Below are positions 33,935 through 43,335 of a DNA stretch of 64,000 nucleotides, in pieces. The position numbers and the translations under genes were made by a program. The stretch's first letter is position 1, and every line of letters starts with the position of its first letter. Source of the stretch: Pantoea agglomerans (GTDB lineage Bacteria; Pseudomonadota; Gammaproteobacteria; Enterobacterales; Enterobacteriaceae); the NCBI RefSeq assembly GCF_021397715.1, contig NZ_CP090207.1:2232001-2296000 (forward strand), given 5' to 3'. The notes below the pieces were generated by a model. The model worked only from the letters and a program-made list of their open reading frames with translations. It did no database searches and was not told the origin of the DNA.

Positions 33935-34480
33935 ATGAACCGGTTTATTATCGCCGATCCGAAAAAATGCATCGGCTGCCGCACCTGTGAAATTGCCTGT
34001 GTGATGGCGCACAGTGAATCGCAGGATATTTCACAGCTTAACGCCGTTACCTTCGCACCGCGTCTGCACGTTATCAAAGGCGTCAATCTCAGTACGCCGG
34101 TGATGTGCCGCCAGTGTGAAGATGCGCCCTGTGCCAATGTCTGTCCGAACGGTGCCATTCTTCGCGCCGCCGATCATGTGCAGGTGATGCAGGAACGCTG
34201 TATCGGTTGTAAAACCTGCGTGGTCGCCTGTCCCTACGGCGCGATGGAGGTGATCACCCGACCCGTTTTCCGTCAGAACGGGGCAGCGATGGTCGCCACC
34301 TCAGATAAAGCCGAGGCGCACAAATGCGACCTGTGCCACACCCGCCCGGACGGCCCGGCCTGTATGCAAACCTGCCCGACCAAGGCGCTGTTCGCCATTG
34401 ATCGCAACCAGTTGCAGGAAATGAACGCAGAAAAACGCCGCCGTGCGGCGCTCGACAGCCCCTCTCCGTTGCTGTTTTAA
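33935..34480 (+). CDS. hydN: HydN, 4Fe-4S ferredoxin-like electron carrier
   Basis: 181 residues (E. coli 175). Four cluster motifs: 'CIGCRTCEIACVM', 'CRQCEDAPCANVCP', 'CIGCKTCVVACP' and 'CDLCHTRPDGPACMQTCP'. The N-terminus MNRFIIADPKKC is identical in style to HycB. HydN is needed for full formate dehydrogenase H activity. The ATG follows 'AATCAGGAGATTCAG'. Unlike E. coli, where hydN is followed directly by hypF, here fdhF lies between them, 23 bases downstream. Confidence 0.94.
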   Translation: MNRFIIADPKKCIGCRTCEIACVMAHSESQDISQLNAVTFAPRLHVIKGVNLSTPVMCRQCEDAPCANVCPNGAILRAADHVQVMQERCIGCKTCVVACPYGAMEVITRPVFRQNGAAMVATSDKAEAHKCDLCHTRPDGPACMQTCPTKALFAIDRNQLQEMNAEKRRRAALDSPSPLLF

Positions 34481-34503
34481 CCCCGGATTAAGGAAACCCT
34501 CTT

Positions 34504-36675
34504 ATGAATAAAGTCACGACCGTCTGCCCCTATTGCGGGGCTGGATGTAAATTGAACCTGGTTGTCGATAATGGAAAAATCATCCGCGCGGAAGCGGCGA
34601 ATGGCGTCACCAATCAGGGCGAACTGTGCCTGAAAGGTTACTACGGCTGGGATTTTCTCAATGACACCAAACTGCTCACCCCGCGGCTGACCCAGCCGCT
34701 GATTCGCCGTGAAAAAGGCGGTAAATTTGAAGCCGTCAGCTGGGATGAAGCCATCCGCTACACCGCGCAGCGCCTGGCGGCGATCAAACAAAAACATGGC
34801 CCGCGCGCCATCATGACCACCGGATCGTCACGCGGCACCGGCAATGAAACCAACTTTGTGATGCAGAAATTTGCCCGCGCGGTGATCGGCACCAACAACG
34901 TCGATTGTTGCGCCCGCGTCTGCCACGGACCCTCAGTATCAGGATTGCAGGCCACGCTGGGTAACGGCGCGATGAGTAACTCCATCGGTGATATCGAAAA
35001 CTCAAAATGCCTGCTGGTGATCGGCTATAACTGCGCAGACTCGCATCCCATCGTCGCCCGTCGGGTGATCAAAGCCAAAGAAAAAGGGGCGCAGATCATC
35101 GTCTGCGATCCGCGCCGCATCGAAACCGCCCGGATTGCCGATCAGCACCTGCAAATCAAAAACGGCTGCAACATGGCGCTGGTCAATGCCTTTGCCCATG
35201 TGCTGATCGAGGAAGATCTGTATGACCACGACTATGTGGCGAAGTACACCGAAGGCTTTGAGGAATACCGTAAAAATGTCGCCAGCTACTCCCCGGAAGC
35301 CGTAGAGGAGCAGACCGGCGTCTCCGCCCGGCAAATCCGTCAGGCGATGCGCACCTACGCCGCCGCCCCGTCTGCCACCATCATGTGGGGCATGGGCGTT
35401 ACCCAGTTTGGTCAGGCGGTTGATGTGGTGAAAGGCCTGGCGGGCCTGGCCTTACTCACCGGCAACCTTGGCCGGGCCAACGTCGGCGTCGGCCCGGTGC
35501 GCGGACAAAATAATGTGCAGGGTGCCTGTGATATGGGCGTACTGCCGAACGAATTTCCCGGCTATCAGTCGGTCACCGATCCGAAGATTCGGGCGAAATT
35601 CGCCGCAGCCTGGGGCATTGATGTGGATCAGATGGATGCCGAGATCGGTTACCGCATCACCGAAATTCCGCATCTGGCGCTGGAAGGCAAGGTCAAAGCC
35701 TATTACATCATGGGCGAGGACCCGTTACAGACCGAAGCTGACCTGGGGCTGGTACGTAAAGGCTTTGAGGCCCTGGAATTTGTGGTAGTGCAGGATATCT
35801 TCATGACCAAAACCGCGGAGCAGGCCGACGTCATTCTACCGGCGACCTCGTGGGGCGAACACGGCGGCGTCTTTTCCTGCGCCGACCGGGGATTCCAGCG
35901 CTTTGAGAAAGCCATCGAACCGAAATATAACGTCAAACGCGACTGGGAGATCATCAGCCTGCTGGCGACTCAGATGGGTTATCCGATGCAGTACCAGGAT
36001 AACCAGCAAATCTGGGACGAAATGCGCAGCCTCTGCCCGCTGTTTTACGGCGTCACTTACGAAAAAATGGGTGAACTGGGACACGTTCAGTGGCCCTGCA
36101 CCACGCTTGAAAGCCCAGGTACGCCCTGGCTCTACGCTGACAATCACTTCGACACCCCTACCGGTAAAGGTCAGCTGTTTGCCGCGCCGTGGCGCGCACC
36201 GGCTGAACTGCCCGACGGCGATTATCCGCTGGTGCTCTGCACCGTGCGCGAGGTCGGTCACTACTCCTGCCGATCAATGACCGGTAACTGTGCCGCCTTG
36301 CAGACGCTGGCCGACGAACCGGGCTTTGTGCAGATGAATCCGGCTGATGCGCAGGCGCTGAATATCGGCGATCAGCAGCTGGTATGGGTCGCTTCACGGC
36401 GCGGCAAGGTGATCTCACGCGTCAACTACAACGAGCGTATCAACGTCGGTGCGGTCTACATGACCTATCAGTGGTGGATCGGCGCCTGTAATGAACTGAC
36501 GCAGGATAATCTTGATCCGATCTCCAAAACGCCAGAGACCAAATACTGTGCGGTCAACGTCGAGCAGATTGCCGATCAGCGCTGGGCCGAAAACTACGCT
36601 CATCAGACCTACAGTGATATGAAAGCGCGCCTGCGCAGCGCGGTGGAAGATGTGATCCCGATCGTCGCGGTCTGA
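34504..36675 (+). CDS. fdhF: Formate dehydrogenase H with cysteine at the selenocysteine position
   Basis: 723 residues (E. coli 715). Molybdenum bis-MGD enzyme oxidising formate to CO2. The N-terminal 4Fe-4S ligands are C8, C11, C15 and C42. The active site reads 'NNVDCCARVCHGPSVSGL', with residue 140 encoded TGC (34921-34923) where E. coli has UGA-encoded selenocysteine. The following histidine (H141) is kept. 'WGMGVTQFGQAVDVVKGLAGLALLTGNLG' and the C-terminal MGD domain follow normally. The reading frame has no internal TGA, so no selenium machinery is needed. Cys enzymes of this family generally turn over more slowly. It lies between hydN and hypF. Confidence 0.95.
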   Translation: MNKVTTVCPYCGAGCKLNLVVDNGKIIRAEAANGVTNQGELCLKGYYGWDFLNDTKLLTPRLTQPLIRREKGGKFEAVSWDEAIRYTAQRLAAIKQKHGPRAIMTTGSSRGTGNETNFVMQKFARAVIGTNNVDCCARVCHGPSVSGLQATLGNGAMSNSIGDIENSKCLLVIGYNCADSHPIVARRVIKAKEKGAQIIVCDPRRIETARIADQHLQIKNGCNMALVNAFAHVLIEEDLYDHDYVAKYTEGFEEYRKNVASYSPEAVEEQTGVSARQIRQAMRTYAAAPSATIMWGMGVTQFGQAVDVVKGLAGLALLTGNLGRANVGVGPVRGQNNVQGACDMGVLPNEFPGYQSVTDPKIRAKFAAAWGIDVDQMDAEIGYRITEIPHLALEGKVKAYYIMGEDPLQTEADLGLVRKGFEALEFVVVQDIFMTKTAEQADVILPATSWGEHGGVFSCADRGFQRFEKAIEPKYNVKRDWEIISLLATQMGYPMQYQDNQQIWDEMRSLCPLFYGVTYEKMGELGHVQWPCTTLESPGTPWLYADNHFDTPTGKGQLFAAPWRAPAELPDGDYPLVLCTVREVGHYSCRSMTGNCAALQTLADEPGFVQMNPADAQALNIGDQQLVWVASRRGKVISRVNYNERINVGAVYMTYQWWIGACNELTQDNLDPISKTPETKYCAVNVEQIADQRWAENYAHQTYSDMKARLRSAVEDVIPIVAV

Positions 36676-36804
36676 TGCTGACCAGCCTGCTGAGTCGCGG
36701 CCCGTTTCGTGCGGGTCGCGGTCAAGGCGCAACGCCCGGTATCCGGCTGGCAAAACCGCTCAGCCGGTCTGCCGCGCGAAACTGAAAAAAAGGAGTCGCC
36801 GTTC

Positions 36805-39141
36805 ATGTCTGCTTCCGGCTTACGCATCCGCATTAGCGGTAAAGTTCAGGGCGTCGGCTTCCGGCCTTTTATCTGGCAGCTTGCCAGCCAGTTGCAGCTG
36901 CGCGGTGAGGTCAGCAACGACAGCGCCGGTGTGGAAGTCAGGCTGCTGCAACCGCTTAACATCGACGCCTTGTTAGCACAGATAGCACGCGACTGTCCGT
37001 CGCTGGCGCGTATCGATAGCCTGAGTGTGGAACCTTTCGACTGGCAGACGTCGCCGCAAAACTTCACGATCGCTGACAGCCGTCGCAGCCGGATGAATAC
37101 CCAGGTGGTGCCCGATGCGGCAACCTGTCCGGCTTGTCTGCAGGAGATGGCGAGCACGGACGATCGCCGGTTTGGCTACGCCTTCACCAACTGTACCCAC
37201 TGCGGCCCGCGTTTTACGCTGATCCGCGCCATGCCTTACGATCGCCCTTTTACCAGCATGGCCGCCTTCACTCTCTGTCCGGCCTGTCAGCAGGAGTATC
37301 AGAATCCCGCCGATCGGCGCTTTCACGCGCAGCCGGTCGCCTGTCCGCACTGCGGCCCTCGCGTCAGTGCGACGTTACAGAATGGCGATCTGCTGGCGCA
37401 GGATGCGGCAGCCATAGCGCGGGCAGCGCGGGCACTCCGGGCCGGCAACATCGTTGCCATTAAAGGGCTTGGTGGTTTTCATCTGGCCTGTGACGCCACG
37501 CAGCAGGCAGCGGTGATGCGTCTGCGGCAACGCAAACGGCGACCGTCGAAGCCGCTGGCGGTGATGCTGCCGGATATCAGCTGGCTGATGCGGTGCAGCG
37601 ATGAAGGCGGTGATAGCGGCGCGCAGCCTGAGCGGCGTACGCTGCTGACTTCATCTGCCGCGCCGATTGTGCTGACTCCGCACAGCGCGACGTCACCGCT
37701 GTGCGCCGCGATTGCGCCCGGACTGGATGAGGTCGGGCTGATGCTGCCCTTTACGCCCCTGCATCATCTGTTAATGCAGGCCTGTCAGACGCCGCTGGTG
37801 ATGACCTCCGGCAATATCAGCGACGCGGCGCCACCGCTTACCAATGAGGCGGGCCGCTGTCAGCTCGCGGCGATCGCCGACCTGTGGCTGCTGCATAACC
37901 GGGATATCGTGCAGCGCGCCGATGATTCGCTGGTGCGTGCGACGCCAGCGGGAACGGAAGTGTTACGCCGGGCGCGCGGTTACGTACCGGACGCCCTGCC
38001 GCTGCCCGCCGGATTTGATCGCCCGCCGCCGCTGCTGGCGCTGGGCGGTGACCTGAAAAACACCTTCTGCCTGGTTCAGGGTAAGCAGGCCATTCTCAGC
38101 CCGCATTTTGGTTCAGTCAGCTATAGCGATATTGCCGCCCAGCAGCAGCAGGCGATCGCCCATTTTCAGCAGCTTTATGACTGCACGCCGCACTACGTGG
38201 TTTGTGATGCGCATCCCGGCTCGGTCAGCCAGGCGCAGGCGCAGCGCCTCGCCATCAGCAAAATTGAGGTGTTTCACCATCACGCCCACATCGCCGCCTG
38301 TCTGGCAGAACATCAGTGGCCGCTGGACGGCGGGACAGTGGTGGGGCTGGCGCTGGACGGTCTCGGCTACGGTGAAGATGGGGCGCTGTGGGGCGGGGAA
38401 TGTGTGCTGGCCGACTATCGGCATTGTGAACATGCAGGCGGATTACCGGCTGTCGCGCTGCCGGGAGGTGACCGTGCCGCCCGGCAGCCCTGGCGTAACT
38501 TACTGGCGCAGTGGCAGGCGTTTGTGCCGGACTGGCAGACGCATCCCGATGCACAGGCGCTGTCAGCACATCCGTGGCAGCCGCTCTCCAGAGCCATCCG
38601 CGCCGGCGTCAACGCGCCGCTCGCCTCCTCCTGTGGCCGTCTGTTTGATGCCGTTGCTGCCGCCCTCGGCTGCGCGCCCGCCACCCTGAGCTGGGAAGGT
38701 GAAGCGGCCTGCCGTCTGGAGACGCTGGCGCGACAGGCACAAGGCGCGAGGCATCCGATCACGCTGCCGTTGCGGCAGACCCCGCAGGGCATCCGACTGG
38801 ATCTGGCCCGCTTCTGGCAACAGTGGCTGGCGTGGCGGGCACCCTCCGCCGAACGCGCGTTTGCCTTTCATGACGCCCTGGCGCAGGGCTTTGCCGCCCT
38901 CGCCCATTATCAGGCGCGGCGATCGGGCTGCAATACCGTGGCGCTGGGCGGAGGCGTGCTGCACAACCGGCTGCTGCGTCAGCTTTTGCCGCACTATCTG
39001 GCACCGCTTCGCGTGCTGATGCCGCAACAGTTCCCTGCCGGAGACGGCGGACTGGCGCTGGGCCAGGCGGTTATCGCCTGCGCCCGCCTTCAGCATTGTG
39101 ACATTTCGTTTACTGACAAGGATCTCCATGATAAAGCGTGA
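36805..39141 (+). CDS. hypF: HypF, carbamoyltransferase of hydrogenase maturation
   Basis: 778 residues (E. coli 750) from [22 protein letters not shown]; the ATG at 36805 follows AAAGGAGTCGCC. Domains in order: acylphosphatase-like ([11 protein letters not shown], about 12-22), two zinc-finger units ('CPACLQEM...CTHCGPR', 'CPACQQEY...CPHCGPR', about 110-195), YrdC-like (about 205-400; '[13 protein letters not shown]', '[11 protein letters not shown]') and a Kae1/TobZ-like domain with '[15 protein letters not shown]' and '[14 protein letters not shown]'. It makes the carbamoyl group passed to HypE. It overlaps the nickel permease gene by 14 bases. Confidence 0.96.
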   Translation: MSASGLRIRISGKVQGVGFRPFIWQLASQLQLRGEVSNDSAGVEVRLLQPLNIDALLAQIARDCPSLARIDSLSVEPFDWQTSPQNFTIADSRRSRMNTQVVPDAATCPACLQEMASTDDRRFGYAFTNCTHCGPRFTLIRAMPYDRPFTSMAAFTLCPACQQEYQNPADRRFHAQPVACPHCGPRVSATLQNGDLLAQDAAAIARAARALRAGNIVAIKGLGGFHLACDATQQAAVMRLRQRKRRPSKPLAVMLPDISWLMRCSDEGGDSGAQPERRTLLTSSAAPIVLTPHSATSPLCAAIAPGLDEVGLMLPFTPLHHLLMQACQTPLVMTSGNISDAAPPLTNEAGRCQLAAIADLWLLHNRDIVQRADDSLVRATPAGTEVLRRARGYVPDALPLPAGFDRPPPLLALGGDLKNTFCLVQGKQAILSPHFGSVSYSDIAAQQQQAIAHFQQLYDCTPHYVVCDAHPGSVSQAQAQRLAISKIEVFHHHAHIAACLAEHQWPLDGGTVVGLALDGLGYGEDGALWGGECVLADYRHCEHAGGLPAVALPGGDRAARQPWRNLLAQWQAFVPDWQTHPDAQALSAHPWQPLSRAIRAGVNAPLASSCGRLFDAVAAALGCAPATLSWEGEAACRLETLARQAQGARHPITLPLRQTPQGIRLDLARFWQQWLAWRAPSAERAFAFHDALAQGFAALAHYQARRSGCNTVALGGGVLHNRLLRQLLPHYLAPLRVLMPQQFPAGDGGLALGQAVIACARLQHCDISFTDKDLHDKA

Positions 39142-40153
39142 TTTTTTTCACACCCATCGTCGCGCCTGCTGGCTGTTAACCGGTCTGGTGGCGGTTAATT
39201 TACTCAGCTGGGGCTGGGCGCTGCTGCTGTTTCAGCACAACGCGGCGCTGATCGCGGCCGCGCTGCTGGCTTACGGCTATGGTCTGCGCCACGCCGTCGA
39301 TGCCGATCACATCGCGGCGATTGATAACGTGACGCGCAAACTGATGCAGCAGGGTCAGCAGCCGGTGGCCGTCGGCGCTTTTTTCTCTCTCGGCCACTCA
39401 ACCATCGTGGTGCTGGCCTGCGTGGCGATTGCCGCTACCGCGCTGATGTCCGGCCATAACATCGGCTGGCTGCATGATTATGGTGGCACCCTCGGCACGC
39501 TGATTTCGGCCCTGTTCCTGCTGCTGATGGCGCTGCTGAATGCGCTGATCCTGCGCGATGTCTGTCGCCGCTTTCAGCGGGTCAAACAGGGTAAAATCCC
39601 TGAGCGGCAGGTGGCGCTGGAGGAACTGCAAGGTGGGATCATGAGCCGGATATTCAGGTTTGCGTTTAATCTGGTGAACCGAAGCTGGCAGATGTATCTG
39701 GTCGGTTTTTTGTTCGGACTGGGTTTTGATACCGCGACTGAAATTGGTCTGCTGGGCATGTCGGCGGCGGGTGCCTCTTCCGGGATGTCGGTGTGGAGCA
39801 TTCTGGTGTTCCCGGCGCTGTTTGCCAGCGGCATGGCGCTGGTGGATTCACTGGATAACTTTGTGATGGTCGGCGCATACGGCTGGGCTTTTAATAAGCC
39901 GGTGCGCAAGCTCTATTACAACATCACCATTACCGCCACCAGCGTGGTGATCGCGCTGTTTATCGGCGGGCTGGAAGCGCTCGGGCTGATGGCAGATAAG
40001 CTGGATTTACATGGCGGGCTGTGGGCGACCGTCGGCCAGCTGAACGACAATATGGGCAGTGTGGGCTACGTTGCGGTGGGGGCTTTTGTGGTGTTCTGGG
40101 CGCTCTCTGCGCTGAATTATCGCCGTAAAGGATATGACCGTCTGGTCAGTTAA
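39128..40153 (+). CDS. NiCoT-family nickel permease (HoxN/NixA-like)
   Basis: 341 residues, about eight membrane helices. The family signatures are clear: '[17 protein letters not shown]' in helix 2, '[13 protein letters not shown]', '[12 protein letters not shown]' and '[13 protein letters not shown]'. It imports Ni2+ (possibly Co2+) through the inner membrane. The ATG at 39128 follows 'AAGGATCTCC' inside the end of hypF, so it is translationally coupled to the formate hydrogenlyase genes and should be induced when nickel is needed for HycE. E. coli uses the NikABCDE importer instead. Confidence 0.93.
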   Translation: MIKRDFFHTHRRACWLLTGLVAVNLLSWGWALLLFQHNAALIAAALLAYGYGLRHAVDADHIAAIDNVTRKLMQQGQQPVAVGAFFSLGHSTIVVLACVAIAATALMSGHNIGWLHDYGGTLGTLISALFLLLMALLNALILRDVCRRFQRVKQGKIPERQVALEELQGGIMSRIFRFAFNLVNRSWQMYLVGFLFGLGFDTATEIGLLGMSAAGASSGMSVWSILVFPALFASGMALVDSLDNFVMVGAYGWAFNKPVRKLYYNITITATSVVIALFIGGLEALGLMADKLDLHGGLWATVGQLNDNMGSVGYVAVGAFVVFWALSALNYRRKGYDRLVS

Positions 40154-40228
40154 CCGCTGCCGGTCCGGCATCAGGGCGGATCGCAACAGCCAGGCCGATC
40201 GGCGTTACGGTGGCAGGTGACGGATAAA

Positions 40229-40256
40229 CGCAATAAGGGCGGCTGCCCTTATTGCG
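40229..40256. terminator. Perfect 12-bp stem-loop between convergent genes
   Basis: CGCAATAAGGGC / GCCCTTATTGCG with a GGCT loop, between the nickel permease and the yceI-like gene. It lacks a U-run on either strand, so it is a structural or rho-assisted terminator at best. Confidence 0.55.
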
Positions 40257-40266
40257 AGGCCCGCAC

Positions 40267-40851
40267 TTATTTAGCGTAGGCTTCGGTCGACAGGGTCAGC
40301 TCAACCTCATCACCCACTGCTGGCACATATTTATCCAGCTTAAAGTCGGAGCGCTTGATGGTGCCGGTGGCGTCAAAACCAATCGCCTGCTTCTTCACCA
40401 TCGGATGCTCGCCCTGCTGGTTCAGCGTCGCGTGCAGCGTTACCGGTTTGGTGATCCCTTTCAGGGTCAGATTGCCTTCAACGTCAAATTTGTTGTCGCC
40501 CTTCGCCACCACTTTGGTGCTGTGGAAGGTCGCGGTCGGGTATTTCGCGGTGTCGAAATAGTCTGCACCGTTAAATTCTTTGGTCAGCGCCGCAACGTGG
40601 CTGTCGATTTTGCTGACGGGCAGCGTGACGTCAACGCGCGACTGCTCAGGATGGTCTTTATCAAACACCAGCGAACCGCTGGCATCCGGGATGTCCGCCG
40701 TCGGATGTGAGAAACCGAAATGATTCCAGCTGACCACTACCGAGGTGTGCTCCGGATTGAGCTGATAGTGCATCGCTTCTGCCTGAGAGAAAGGGACATA
40801 CAGGCTGGCAACGGCTAACAGGGGCAGCGCAACACGCTTGAGGTTCTTCAC
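40267..40851 (-). CDS. YceI-family periplasmic lipid-binding protein
   Basis: 194 residues from a GTG at 40851, placed 8 bases after AAGGA; the frame extends upstream but the extra residues precede a clean signal peptide (VKNLKRVALPLLAVASLYVPFSQAEA). The mature part shows the YceI lipocalin-like pattern: 'YQLNPEHTSVVVSWNHFGFSHP', 'VTLPVSKIDSHVAALTKEFNGADYFDTAKYPTATFHST' and 'GNLTLKGITKPVTL'. YceI proteins bind isoprenoids or amphiphiles in the periplasm. Length is as in E. coli YceI (191). It stands alone between the hydrogenase and PQQ loci. Confidence 0.88.
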   Translation of the reverse strand: MKNLKRVALPLLAVASLYVPFSQAEAMHYQLNPEHTSVVVSWNHFGFSHPTADIPDASGSLVFDKDHPEQSRVDVTLPVSKIDSHVAALTKEFNGADYFDTAKYPTATFHSTKVVAKGDNKFDVEGNLTLKGITKPVTLHATLNQQGEHPMVKKQAIGFDATGTIKRSDFKLDKYVPAVGDEVELTLSTEAYAK

Positions 40852-40969
40852 GGTAAATTCCTTGTACAACTCAAAATGTAGAGTGAGTGTGGTGCAATTC
40901 GGCGGGAATAAACAGTGAAGAGATTTGTCGGTAATTTTCAAATAAATTCAGCAACCTTGCCGATGGCGC

Positions 40970-43333
40970 TTACGCCGCGCCACCGGCAGTAAACAGTACC
41001 CGCCAGCGGCGACGGGCCTGAATCAGCTCCTGATGCAGCTGCTGCAACCGCGCGTGGTCCAGCGTCTCAATCGCCGCCGCATCCGGCTCAGCCAGACCAT
41101 TCAGCTGGCGCAACCGGGCCAGCGCCTGGTCCGGGCGCTCACGGTGCAGAGCGGCCCTGATTGCCTCCAGGTCGCAGGTCGCCAGCGTCTCATTCAGCGA
41201 ACGCAGAAAGTTACGGCAGTAGCGCAGCAGCGACAGCGCACTGTAATCGGGCGACTGCAACGCAAACAGCACGCCATCCTGATCGGCACAGCGCAGGTAG
41301 CGGCTGCTGACCACATAGCCTATCTGCTGTTCCACCCGGTAACGCTGAAAAAAACGCGGCTCATACAGCAGCGCCAGCGCCCGCAGCGCGACCCGTTGCT
41401 CCGCATCCTGTGGCCCCGAGCGGGACGCATTGTGCAGCGGAATAAACAGCAGCAAGGCGTTGTCGCGGCTGACATGCGGCAGCGCGGTCATGCCACTCTG
41501 TGCCGTCATCCGCATCGGCGGTAACGCCGGATTGACCGGCAGCGCCAGCGCGCTCAGCCGTCGGGCAATCAGCGTATGCAGCGCCGTGCTGCCGCCGGTC
41601 AGCAGGGCACGCCAGCAGCCCGGCGTAAAGTGGGTTGCCAGCTGGTAAGGCAACTGTCGGAGCAGCGCGCGGATGGCAATCGTATCAGGCGATGAGGGCG
41701 GTTCCACGCTGACCGGCGGCGTCAGCGCCAGCACCAGCTGATGCAGCGCCCAGTCCGCCACTTTCAGATCGGCGGTCAGTTGCAGCGTCAGTTGCCACAC
41801 GCCCTCCACTTCCTGCCACTCGCCCCGGCCGCCCAGATGACGCAAGGCGGCAAACAGCGGACGCAGCCGACGACCATACGCCTCACCCACGGCCTGGCTG
41901 AAGGTCGAAAAAAATTCCGGCCGCAGCAGCAGCGTGGCGGTGTGGTCGGCCGGACCGGCGTCGGGATCAGGGTCAGCGCCTGGAGTGGGGATCGGAACCG
42001 GGCTGGATGGGTCGGGATCGGGATGACAATGCGGTAAGTGGACCGCCTGTGACGGCAGTGGCCCGGCGGTCAGTTCCGCCGCCAGCGGATAGAAGGTGAA
42101 GTCTGTCGCCTGGTGAGCAGCGGGCAGCGCAGGCTGCCAGGGATGTAGCGCCAGGCTGAAGCCCTGGGTCAGCACATTTTCCGCCGCCGCCTGCGGGCTG
42201 CACACCAGCGTGGTGCCGGGCGCCTCTGCCAGCGTTGCCAGCAATGCCGGAAACGCGTCAATCGCCGCCTGCGGCTCAAAACCGAAAGCGCGCTCGCGTA
42301 ACTGATCCAGCGGCGTCAGCGCCGTAAAACGCTGTTGCGCCAGCTGAAGGTAGTGCTGCTGCTGCGGCTCACCGCTGTGTCTGAGTGCGGTTAACCAGCG
42401 GTCGAATAGCGCATTGACCGCCTCAGGCTGATCCGTCTCAATGCCCATCGCCAGCCAGACCGCGTTATCCGCCTGATAGAGCCATTTCAGGCTCAGGTTC
42501 TCCGCCAGTTGCTGCTGGCGAAGCGTGGCCAGCAGCGAACCCGGTGCTTCATCCAGCAAAAACTCGCGCCACAACGTGACACCGTCACTGCTGTCCAGCA
42601 GCCAGCTGCGCCACAGCGCGGCCGGTTCGCTATTGCCAAGCCGGAATGCGGCGCTGGCGGGCAGCCTGGGGCGCGGCGTCTCCTGCTGCCACTGGCCCTG
42701 CGGCAGTGCTGCGGCAAAGGTGTGCGCCAGCTGTTCCAGCTGATCCAGTGACTGCGGTCCCTGCAGCCAGAGCCGCAGATTGCCGGCATAAAAATGACGC
42801 TGGTGGAACTGGCGTAACGCCTGTTGCAGCGCGGTCATCTCCTCGCCAAATGCCGCCCGGCTGCCCACCTGAAAGCGCTGAAACGCGGCCGGTGACGCAG
42901 CCAGATGCAGCAACGCCGCCTCGGTACGGGAAGGCTGATGATGGGCTATCAGCTGATATTCGGCCTCTATCACCGCCACTTCCTGGCGGATCGCCTGATG
43001 ATCGAGCAGCGGATGGGCGATCATATCCTGCAGCCGTGCCAGCCCGTCAGCCAGCTGGGGCGGCGCTACCTCAAAGAACCAGGCACTGCGCCGCGCCAGC
43101 GTGGTGGCGTTCACCCGGCCGCCCTGCGCCTGAATCCAGCTCATCAGTCGCCCATCCTCCGGCCAGCCCGCGCTGCCGGTGAACAGCAGATGCTCCAGCA
43201 GGTGCGCCAGTCCCGGCCAGCGGTCTGGCTCATCGTGGCTGCCCGCGCCGACCTGAATTAACGCGGCGGCCTGGCGCGCATCGGGCTGATGCACCAGTTC
43301 TATCCGCAGGCCGTTAATTTCCAGGCGGCGCAC
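40970..43333 (-). CDS. pqqF: PqqF, M16 zinc protease for PQQ biosynthesis
   Basis: 787 residues. The N-terminal peptidase domain has the inverted zinc motif in 'WPGLAHLLEHLLFTGSAGWPEDGRL' (HxxEH, residues about 46-50), with a downstream glutamate in 'EVAVIEAEYQ'. Three further M16-like domains follow. PqqF (with PqqG elsewhere) cleaves the PqqA peptide after PqqE has cross-linked it. Residues about 435-461 form a Pro/Asp-rich insert (DPDPSSPVPIPTPGADPDPD) not expected in a globular protease. It is the last gene of the pqq operon, 2 bases after pqqE. Confidence 0.92.
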   Translation of the reverse strand: MRRLEINGLRIELVHQPDARQAAALIQVGAGSHDEPDRWPGLAHLLEHLLFTGSAGWPEDGRLMSWIQAQGGRVNATTLARRSAWFFEVAPPQLADGLARLQDMIAHPLLDHQAIRQEVAVIEAEYQLIAHHQPSRTEAALLHLAASPAAFQRFQVGSRAAFGEEMTALQQALRQFHQRHFYAGNLRLWLQGPQSLDQLEQLAHTFAAALPQGQWQQETPRPRLPASAAFRLGNSEPAALWRSWLLDSSDGVTLWREFLLDEAPGSLLATLRQQQLAENLSLKWLYQADNAVWLAMGIETDQPEAVNALFDRWLTALRHSGEPQQQHYLQLAQQRFTALTPLDQLRERAFGFEPQAAIDAFPALLATLAEAPGTTLVCSPQAAAENVLTQGFSLALHPWQPALPAAHQATDFTFYPLAAELTAGPLPSQAVHLPHCHPDPDPSSPVPIPTPGADPDPDAGPADHTATLLLRPEFFSTFSQAVGEAYGRRLRPLFAALRHLGGRGEWQEVEGVWQLTLQLTADLKVADWALHQLVLALTPPVSVEPPSSPDTIAIRALLRQLPYQLATHFTPGCWRALLTGGSTALHTLIARRLSALALPVNPALPPMRMTAQSGMTALPHVSRDNALLLFIPLHNASRSGPQDAEQRVALRALALLYEPRFFQRYRVEQQIGYVVSSRYLRCADQDGVLFALQSPDYSALSLLRYCRNFLRSLNETLATCDLEAIRAALHRERPDQALARLRQLNGLAEPDAAAIETLDHARLQQLHQELIQARRRWRVLFTAGGAA

Positions 43334-43335
43334 CG

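Noticed and set aside
34921..34923. Possible selenocysteine codon in fdhF
   Set aside because: The codon is TGC, not TGA, and the frame is uninterrupted, so the protein is annotated as the cysteine form.
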